Shown piece by piece: positions 7,605 through 13,101 of a stretch of DNA of 13,101 bases. The position numbers were made by a program, and so were the translations under genes. How positions within the stretch are numbered: the stretch's first letter is position 1; each line of letters starts with the position of its first letter. A model generated the notes under the pieces. That model was not told the DNA's origin, made no database searches, and was given only the letters and a program-made list of their open reading frames with translations. Source of the stretch: an uncultured Bacteroidota bacterium (GTDB taxonomy: Bacteria > Bacteroidota > Bacteroidia > Chitinophagales > Chitinophagaceae); assembly GCA_903905685.1 (NCBI GenBank), contig CAIVHI010000159.1, positions 1 through 13,101 on the forward strand, read 5' to 3'.

Positions 7605-9521
7605 ATGGAAGGTCACCACAGTTCAATAACGATAGGGCTTGCTGCACATGCCGAAAACCGTGCACCGTGTTACGTGGCCGTATCGGTTGAGATGGCGGTG
7701 ATTACAGTATCCGACGCATTCCAAAAATTGACGGGTGCAGGCGGCGGCATATTCAGTGGCAGGTATTTAATGGAAGCCTTCCCCATATTGAAGCATCTGG
7801 TTTTGCCGATTTCGGGAATGTCGAAACTCGAAGAGGCCGTGGCAGCGGTGGCGAAGCACTGCGAAACCATGGTGGCAGAATTCGTCAGCGTCGAAATTCC
7901 CGACACATTGGGTACCCCAAGCCGCCGTTTTTGGACCATCAGGGTTGTACCCGTACTTGCCGATGCGCGCCACCTGCTGTGCGTCTATATTGCTATTGAA
8001 GATGTGACTGTGCTTGGTCGCTGCCGGCTCCTGCTCGACGAACTTCGCCACAACGTGGCTACACTGGAAAAAAACGAACAATCAACCTTGCGAAAATTGA
8101 TGGCGGCAGAACAAAAATTCTTGAAAATATTCGAACTGTGTCCGGTGCCATTGTGTGCAGTTGCAAACACCGATGGCCGCATCGTGTTGGCCAACAGGGC
8201 CTTCGAAACAGCAAGCGGTGTCCGCACAGGAACTTGCACGGGGCTGTCCCTCACTGATGTCGGTTTTCAGGCCGATGCGCTTGTCACCGGAACGCTTCAC
8301 GGCGCGCCTGCAAAGCCGGTAACATTCGATGTAGTCCTAAAGACCTCGGCAGGCACTGAAACACGGTTTCTGGCCTCTGCCGACTCGGCTGAAGTAGATG
8401 GCGCCGCTTGCATGCTGGTGGCATTTACAGATTTATCGGAACACAAGGCCAGGGAAGAAGACCTGTTGCGTTCCAATGCCTTCCTCGATATCGTTTTGGA
8501 GCACATCCCCGATACGGTTTTCGTCAAGGATGCGTCAAATTTGAAGTTCTTGAGGGTTAACAAGGCTGGAGAAAAACTCTTTGCCAAGAACAAGGAGCAT
8601 ATTGAAGGGCAAAGCAATTTTGACCTCTTCGATGCCGATACGGCCGAGAAGATGACCAAAGACGAAAAACAATTGTTGCTCACGGGGGGCATTAAGGAAA
8701 CTGAAGCCCCCGTGACTACCGAAGCGGGTGAGAAGTGGATATATACCAAGAAAATACCGTTCTATCAGGACGGTCAACCCAAGTACCTCATAGGAATCGG
8801 CGAGGATGTCACGGAGCGCATTCGCCAGCAGGAAGCCGTATTGGCACTCAATAAAGAGCTGGAAGCATTCTCCTACTCGGTCTCTCACGACCTTAGGGCC
8901 CCGTTGCGTGCCATAACCGGCTATGCCCGCATGCTGGACGAAGATTATACCGACATACTGGATGGCGAGGGCCGCCGAATATTGCACTCCATCAGCGACC
9001 ACGCCGAGAAAATGGGTTTGTTGATAGACAATCTTCTGGCATTTTCAAGACTGGGCCGCAAGGAGCTCAGTAAGAAGGAGACCGATATGGACGCCCTCGT
9101 GCGTAGGGCTGCCGACGAGGTCCTAAAGGCTACCGCAAGCCGTGCCAAATTGGTGGTTCAACGCCTCGATTCCGTCTGGGCCGACCCCGAACTCCTGACT
9201 CGGGCCTTGGTAAACCTAATAGACAATGCCGTAAAGTATTCTGCCAAAAAACCGGAACCGTTCATCGAAATTTCCTCAAAAAAAGAGGGTGGCGAAGTCG
9301 TATTCACCATTCGCGATAATGGCGCGGGATTCGATATGCGGTACTACGACAAGCTCTTTGGTGTTTTTCAAAGGCTACATACTGCCGATGAATTTGAAGG
9401 TAACGGTGTGGGTCTGGCCATAGTGCAGCGCATCATCAGCAAGCACGGTGGCAATTTATGGGCCGAGAGCGCAGTTGGTGCCGGCGCCACTTTTAGGTTT
9501 TCACTTCCCAACCACCTTTAA
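7605..9521 (+). CDS. Multi-PAS sensor histidine kinase
   Basis: 638 residues from ATG 7605. An in-frame GTG at 7533 would overlap the previous gene by 50 bases and adds only a shadow of it, so it was not chosen. There is a divergent PAS-like N-terminal region (about 15-150), a short coiled linker, a PAS domain (about 170-285, ending FTDLSEHKAREEDLL) and another PAS (about 292-405, PDTVFVKDASNLKFLRVN to GIGEDVTERIRQQ). The kinase core follows: HisKA with His428 in SVSHDLRAPLRAITGYARML, of the type common in phytochrome-like kinases, and HATPase with Asn537/Asn541 (NLIDNAVKYS), DNGAG at 571-575 and GNGVGLAI. There is no receiver and no membrane segment. Its H-box type commonly pairs with Rcp1-like single-domain regulators, and such a gene follows 12 bases downstream. 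It may also phosphorylate the receiver of the preceding kinase; this is inference. Confidence 0.92.
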   Translation: MEGHHSSITIGLAAHAENRAPCYVAVSVEMAVITVSDAFQKLTGAGGGIFSGRYLMEAFPILKHLVLPISGMSKLEEAVAAVAKHCETMVAEFVSVEIPDTLGTPSRRFWTIRVVPVLADARHLLCVYIAIEDVTVLGRCRLLLDELRHNVATLEKNEQSTLRKLMAAEQKFLKIFELCPVPLCAVANTDGRIVLANRAFETASGVRTGTCTGLSLTDVGFQADALVTGTLHGAPAKPVTFDVVLKTSAGTETRFLASADSAEVDGAACMLVAFTDLSEHKAREEDLLRSNAFLDIVLEHIPDTVFVKDASNLKFLRVNKAGEKLFAKNKEHIEGQSNFDLFDADTAEKMTKDEKQLLLTGGIKETEAPVTTEAGEKWIYTKKIPFYQDGQPKYLIGIGEDVTERIRQQEAVLALNKELEAFSYSVSHDLRAPLRAITGYARMLDEDYTDILDGEGRRILHSISDHAEKMGLLIDNLLAFSRLGRKELSKKETDMDALVRRAADEVLKATASRAKLVVQRLDSVWADPELLTRALVNLIDNAVKYSAKKPEPFIEISSKKEGGEVVFTIRDNGAGFDMRYYDKLFGVFQRLHTADEFEGNGVGLAIVQRIISKHGGNLWAESAVGAGATFRFSLPNHL

Positions 9522-9533
9522 AATCAAGCAGCC

Positions 9534-9977
9534 GTGGTAGATAAAGAAATAGGCTTTTTGCTTGTTGAAGACAATCAAGGCGATGCAGATTTAGCCATGC
9601 GGGCACTGCGCAAAAAGTGTCCCGACCAGAGCGTGGTACACGTAAAAAATGGAGAGGAGGCACTCGATTTCATCTTCTGCAAGGGAGCCTATACCGGGCG
9701 CAATAGGCACAATCAGGCCGCGGTCATATTGTTGGATCTCAGCATGCCCAAAGTGGGGGGCATCGAAGTGCTGCGTGCCATCAAGGCCGACAGAGATACC
9801 GAATGGATTCCAGTAGTGGTGTTGACCTCTTCCAATGACGACCGTGATGTGGAGACTTGCTATGCACTCGGTGCCAATAGTTACGTGGTAAAGCCCGTCA
9901 ATTTCGACTCCTATATTAGGGCCGTGGGAGACATTGCCCATTATTGGCAGTTGGTGAATAGGCCCCGCTCGCGGTAA
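9534..9977 (+). CDS. Single-domain response regulator, Rcp1/CheY-like
   Basis: 147 residues from GTG 9534; no ATG is available before the domain, so the GTG start directly ahead of VDKEIGFLLVEDN is required. The whole protein is one receiver: Glu12/Asp13, phospho-acceptor Asp68 (ILLDLSMPK), Thr98 (VVLTSS) and Lys120 (VVKPVN). The long loop before Asp68 and the VEDNQGDADL start are typical of the Rcp1 branch that partners PAS or phytochrome kinases. It has no output domain, so it works as a phosphate shuttle or by binding a target. It starts 12 bases after the multi-PAS kinase stop and is almost certainly translated from the same mRNA. No HPt gene is in the window. Confidence 0.93.
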   Translation: MVDKEIGFLLVEDNQGDADLAMRALRKKCPDQSVVHVKNGEEALDFIFCKGAYTGRNRHNQAAVILLDLSMPKVGGIEVLRAIKADRDTEWIPVVVLTSSNDDRDVETCYALGANSYVVKPVNFDSYIRAVGDIAHYWQLVNRPRSR

Positions 9978-9991
9978 GGCGTGTGCCTTTT
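9976..9991 (+). terminator. Weak candidate terminator after the response regulator
   Basis: A 5-bp stem AAGGC/GCCTT around GTGT, overlapping the stop codon and followed by TT. The stem is short and the T-tract minimal. It may give partial termination only; a longer T8 run at 10024-10031 has no adjacent stem. Confidence 0.22.
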
Positions 9992-10075
9992 GCAGGGTCG
10001 TCGACCATTGTTTATTAATCCGCTTTTTTTTGCACATTTCGTTCGCCGAGGGGTGGATAAACTACCGGTCGATAC

Positions 10076-10106
10076 TTGGGAAACAGGTTGGGATAAGCTA
10101 CCTTTG
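10076..10106 (+). promoter_or_regulatory. Candidate gyrB promoter
   Basis: TTG at 10076-10078, 20 nt, then TACCTTTG at 10099-10106. This is a full match to the Bacteroidota -33/-7 pattern with good spacing. Transcription would start near 10113, giving a leader of about 115 nt. The rest of the 250-base gap before gyrB shows no other clear element. Confidence 0.5.
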
Positions 10107-10227
10107 TAAGACAAAAATAGTCTGAAAAATTCTTTATTGCGGGTTCTTTCCATGAACCGGCGGTTGAAGTCGGCAACAGTTCGGCGCCCCCAACGGTTTA
10201 GGATCCGACCAATTTTTGAAAATTATT

Positions 10228-12207
10228 ATGAGTATAGAAAATGAAAATTTGACTGCCCCGATGCCTGAATATGGTGCGGAAAGTATTACCGTGTTGGAAG
10301 GTTTGGAAGCCGTGAGAATGCGGCCATCCATGTATATTGGCGATACCGGAGTCAAAGGATTGCATCACTTGGTTTATGAAGTGGTGGATAACTCTATTGA
10401 CGAAGCACTTGCAGGATACTGCAAAAACATTTACGTTTCCATTCATGTCGATAACTCTATAAGTGTAAAAGACGATGGTCGGGGTATACCTACGGGCATC
10501 ATAGCCAAAGAAGGTAAGTCGGCACTCGAAGTAGTGATGACGGTGCTCCATGCAGGTGGCAAGTTCGACAAGGATAGCTACAAGGTGTCCGGCGGTTTGC
10601 ACGGGGTAGGGGTGAGCTGCGTGAACGCACTCAGTTCGCGCCTTCACGCTACCGTATGGCGCGAAGGAAAGACGTTTGAACAGGTTTACGAAAAAGGGGT
10701 GCCTATGTTTGCAGTTCGTGAAGTCGATGAGGCATCCGAGCACACGGGCACTATGGTTCATTTCAAGCCCGATGGCTTGATATTCAAGGATTTGGTGTAC
10801 CGCCGCGAAATCTTGGCCGGACGACTTCGAGAATTGTCTTACCTCAATAAAGGCATTAAGATTACCCTCACCGACGAACGTGAATCCAACGACGACGGTA
10901 CCTTTAATGTAGAGCACTACTACAGCGAAGGCGGTATCGTAGAATTCGTCCAAATGCTGGACCGTAACGGCAAGCGGGACCCCTTGCTGCCGGAGCCGAT
11001 TTATGTGGAAGCCTACGATAAGGAGAACAATGTCGCGGTAGATGTCGCATTGTCTTACAACACGTCCTACAACGAGAACATTTTCTCCTACGTCAACAAC
11101 ATCAACACTATCGAAGGCGGCACTCACGTTGCCGGGTTCCGCCGCGCCATTACCCGCGTATTCAAGTCGTATGGCGACAAAAACAAGTATTTTGAAAAAG
11201 CCAAGGTAGAGATTACCGGCGACGATTTCCGTGAAGGTTTGAGCGCCATCATCTCCATCAAGGTGCCCGAGCCCCAATTTGAAGGCCAAACCAAAACCAA
11301 GTTGGGCAATAACGAAGTGATGGGAATTGTGGACGTGTCGGTGAGCCGGGTATTGGAAGCCTATTTGGAAGAGCACCCAAAAGAGGCCAAAACGATTATC
11401 GACAAGGTGATTCTTGCGGCTCAAGCGCGTGCCGCAGCCCGCAAGGCTCGTGAAATGGTGCAGCGCAAAAGCGTACTCACCGGTGGCGGGATGCCCGGCA
11501 AACTGGCCGATTGCTCCGAACGTGACCCCTCCAAATGCGAACTCTACCTCGTGGAAGGGGACTCGGCGGGTGGAACGGCCAAGCAAGGTCGCGACAGGTC
11601 CTATCAGGCCATTCTGCCGCTTCGCGGTAAGATTCTGAACGTGGAAAAGGCGCAGGAATATAAGATATATGAGAACGAGGAAATCAAGAACATGTTCACC
11701 GCCCTTGGTGTGAGCATAGGTACTCCTGAAGACCCCAAAGCACTCAACCTTACGAAACTACGCTACCATAAAATCATCATCATGACGGATGCCGACGTGG
11801 ACGGTTCCCACATCGCCACGCTCATCCTGACGTTCTTCTATAGGTACATGACCGATTTGGTGCTACAGGGTTATGTATACCTTGCCCAACCACCGCTTTA
11901 CCTCGTTAAGCGTAGCAAAGAAGGCATCTATGCATGGACCGAAGAAGACCGCAAGGCCGCCATCTTGAAACTGGCCAATGGGCGAGAAGATGCAGTAACG
12001 ATTCAGCGATACAAGGGTCTTGGTGAAATGAACGCGGAACAATTGTGGGACACGACAATGAACCCCGCCACGCGCACGTTGAAATCCGTAGTGATAGACA
12101 GCCCGGCAGAAGCCGACCGTATTTTCTCGATGCTGATGGGTGACGAAGTTCCACCGCGCCGCGAGTTTATTGAAAGTCACGCTAAGTATGCAAGAATAGA
12201 TATTTAA
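10228..12207 (+). CDS. gyrB: DNA gyrase subunit B
   Basis: 659 residues from ATG 10228; an in-frame TTG four codons upstream (10216) is unlikely. GyrB supplies ATP hydrolysis and the strand-passage gate of the A2B2 gyrase that introduces negative supercoils. The GHKL ATPase domain shows Glu51 and Asn55 (VYEVVDNSIDEALAGYC), DDGRGIP at 82-88 and GGLHGVGVSCVNALSS. The transducer domain follows, then the TOPRIM domain with EGDSAGG at 443-449 (Glu443 is catalytic), PLRGKILNVEKA, and the metal-binding DADVDG at 521-526. The C-terminus carries YKGLGEMNAEQLWDTTMNP, and the end RRxFIESHAKYARIDI is the normal gyrase B end. All key residues are present and the length is normal, without the large insert seen in some proteobacterial GyrB. 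It has its own predicted promoter and terminator and so is probably monocistronic. ParE is the alternative, but the C-terminus favours GyrB. Confidence 0.97.
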   Translation: MSIENENLTAPMPEYGAESITVLEGLEAVRMRPSMYIGDTGVKGLHHLVYEVVDNSIDEALAGYCKNIYVSIHVDNSISVKDDGRGIPTGIIAKEGKSALEVVMTVLHAGGKFDKDSYKVSGGLHGVGVSCVNALSSRLHATVWREGKTFEQVYEKGVPMFAVREVDEASEHTGTMVHFKPDGLIFKDLVYRREILAGRLRELSYLNKGIKITLTDERESNDDGTFNVEHYYSEGGIVEFVQMLDRNGKRDPLLPEPIYVEAYDKENNVAVDVALSYNTSYNENIFSYVNNINTIEGGTHVAGFRRAITRVFKSYGDKNKYFEKAKVEITGDDFREGLSAIISIKVPEPQFEGQTKTKLGNNEVMGIVDVSVSRVLEAYLEEHPKEAKTIIDKVILAAQARAAARKAREMVQRKSVLTGGGMPGKLADCSERDPSKCELYLVEGDSAGGTAKQGRDRSYQAILPLRGKILNVEKAQEYKIYENEEIKNMFTALGVSIGTPEDPKALNLTKLRYHKIIIMTDADVDGSHIATLILTFFYRYMTDLVLQGYVYLAQPPLYLVKRSKEGIYAWTEEDRKAAILKLANGREDAVTIQRYKGLGEMNAEQLWDTTMNPATRTLKSVVIDSPAEADRIFSMLMGDEVPPRREFIESHAKYARIDI

Positions 12208-12256
12208 TTATTTTTTATTGCAAAATATGTAATAGTGCCGGTTTTTAAATAATTGG

Positions 12257-12296
12257 GTAGTGGTTAATTCGTTAACGAATTAACCACTACTTTTTT
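12257..12296 (+). terminator. Intrinsic terminator of gyrB
   Basis: A 34-nt perfect palindrome (12257-12290), with outer bases GTAGTGGTTAATTCG, is followed at once by six T (12291-12296). It lies 49 bases after the gyrB stop. With a minimal loop the stem would be 15-16 bp. This is the clearest regulatory element in the window. Confidence 0.9.
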
Positions 12297-12393
12297 GTGT
12301 CCATTTTTCGGGTGTGTATGGCGAATTTCAGTGGTTAAGGCGTCGCTATTTAAAAGACCTTGTTATATTTACAATGACAAACTTACCGTGGTC

Positions 12394-12831
12394 ATGACGG
12401 TAGCGCAGCGTTTTAGGACTTGCGAGATATTGGTTAGGCATTTCCAAAGTGGCGAAGATGCCGGAGTAGTAGTAACGGCGGAGGTTGAGGATAGCATTGA
12501 AGCCGACATCAACGACAAGAAAGATACTCTCGCCACCAAGGCCGACATGGGTGAGCGGCGGGGTGAACTGGGCGCGTTGAACCCGGATGTTCGAGCGTCG
12601 AAAGCCGATGGCGTTGCAAAGAAAGCCGATATAGGGGCCAGCCTTAAAGGCGAATAGCATTATATGAAAGCAGATATCGGAGTTTTGAAGGTGGACGTCG
12701 CGGAATTGAAAGTTGATGTTATAAAACTACGGGACGATTCCACTAAATTTCAATTGAATATGGAAAAGCGCTTCAGCCAACTTACGGTCTGGGTGGTGGG
12801 TACGGGTATTGGGTTGGCAGGAATTAGATGA
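12394..12831 (+). pseudogene. Coiled-coil, single-TM protein gene (CCDC90/DUF1640-like) broken by in-frame TAG
   Basis: A frame from ATG 12394 stops at TAG 12655-12657. The same frame then continues (ATG at 12664) to TGA 12829-12831. The first part contains QRFRTCEILVRHFQSG, then KKDTLATKADMGERRGELG and further KAD repeats. The second part continues the pattern with MKADIGVLKVDVAELKVDV, then MEKRFSQLTVWVVGTGIGLAG, a membrane segment that stops early. Together these form the architecture of small bacterial coiled-coil proteins with LATKAD repeats and a C-terminal TM, related to CCDC90/DUF1640 (named from memory). A nonsense codon inside the repeat, a proline in the coil (GALNPDV) and the shortened TM all suggest decay. 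The joined length is about 145 codons. Function in bacteria is unknown. It follows the gyrB terminator, and no promoter was identified. Two separate small proteins are an alternative. Confidence 0.65.
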
Positions 12832-12867
12832 CCTCCGGATTTAACGGCCGCCCTTTATCATTTTCCG

Positions 12868-13101
12868 TTATAAATTAGCTCTATTATTTAAATCCTTGAA
12901 ATTTTTCATCATTGCTCCAAATACAAACTCCGAAAAATCCTGCTTGAATTCGGCATTATCTTGGAACAGCTTAAACACCTCAAAGTTTGAATTAATGTGG
13001 TTTATAAGCTTATCTGCAAGCACTTTGTCTAAGGTGATTCTAGCATTTTGATTGTCTGAATGAGAGAAGGCATTAACAAATTCTTGGTCGTTGGCGACAT
13101 C
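12868..13101 (-). CDS. Possible type I restriction enzyme subunit R (HsdR), C-terminal end (partial)
   Basis: A minus-strand frame open from the right edge to TAA (12868-12870), giving 77 C-terminal residues. It includes DQEFVNAFSHSDNQNARITL, then DKVLADKLINHINSNFEVFK and LFQDNAEFKQDFSEFVFGAM. From memory, a helical tail with an F-x-x-A-F segment, a (V/I)-x-D-K or similar helix, then NF(E/D)xxK and D(N/D)xEF is seen at the C-terminus of many type I HsdR subunits, the motor/nuclease chain of restriction-modification complexes. The nuclease and helicase motifs would lie outside the window, so the call is tentative. It is convergent with the broken coiled-coil gene, 36 bases away. Its codons are richer in A/T than those of gyrB, as is common for horizontally acquired restriction genes. 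Confidence 0.5.
   Translation of the reverse strand, partial: DVANDQEFVNAFSHSDNQNARITLDKVLADKLINHINSNFEVFKLFQDNAEFKQDFSEFVFGAMMKNFKDLNNRANL

Noticed and set aside
10198..11586. A 462-codon minus-strand open frame within gyrB
   Set aside because: It lies opposite a highly conserved gyrB and has low-complexity, His/Phe-rich composition typical of an antisense shadow.
12295..12393. An upstream extension of the coiled-coil frame
   Set aside because: It begins within the gyrB terminator T-tract and its residues do not resemble the family; ATG 12394 directly before the QRF segment is better.
12538..12700. Repeated AAAGC-GAT units considered as a tandem DNA repeat or CRISPR-like array
   Set aside because: The units encode the KAD coiled-coil repeat, are diverged in sequence, and have no constant spacer structure.

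Overview
The window looks like a chromosomal segment of a Bacteroidota bacterium of moderate GC content; the order cannot be fixed from sequence alone. The evidence is a DUF6029-type outer-membrane-like protein, a secreted TlpA-like redoxin, a membrane-anchored SCO protein, promoters of the Bacteroidota type (TTG around -33 and TAnnTTTG around -7), little use of Shine-Dalgarno sites, and a GyrB of the usual Bacteroidota length. No rRNA, tRNA, CRISPR array, transposase or complete mobile element was seen.

Layout, left to right. Positions 1-172 are the 3' end of a plus-strand gene, probably biosynthetic arginine decarboxylase. A long perfect hairpin (187-242) separates it from a convergent TlpA-like redoxin gene (254-748, minus). 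A DUF6029-like barrel gene (844-2481, plus) diverges from the redoxin, and their predicted promoters lie in each other's leaders. Next comes a gene-poor, possibly degraded stretch (2482-3146) with one doubtful small ORF. Two minus-strand genes follow: a membrane glycosyltransferase-like protein with C-terminal TPRs (3147-5086), broken by an apparent one-base frameshift near 3547-3556, and an SCO1/SenC-type copper/thiol protein (5169-5819).

From 6122 to 9977 three plus-strand genes form a tight signalling operon: a REC-PAS-histidine kinase, a multi-PAS histidine kinase with no receiver, and a stand-alone Rcp1/CheY-like response regulator. None has an obvious membrane segment or DNA-binding output domain, so this looks like a cytoplasmic phosphorelay whose output is protein-protein contact. 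gyrB (10228-12207) follows with its own predicted promoter and a textbook terminator (a 34-nt perfect palindrome plus T6).

After gyrB the sequence turns accessory in character. A coiled-coil plus single-TM protein gene of the CCDC90/DUF1640-like kind (12394-12831) is interrupted by an in-frame TAG. The right edge holds the 3' end of a minus-strand gene that resembles the C-terminus of a type I restriction subunit R (HsdR).

I found no clear undescribed system. The items most worth checking are the interrupted TPR and coiled-coil genes, the composition of the three-gene phosphorelay, the interlocked divergent redoxin/DUF6029 promoters, and the possible restriction locus starting at the right edge.
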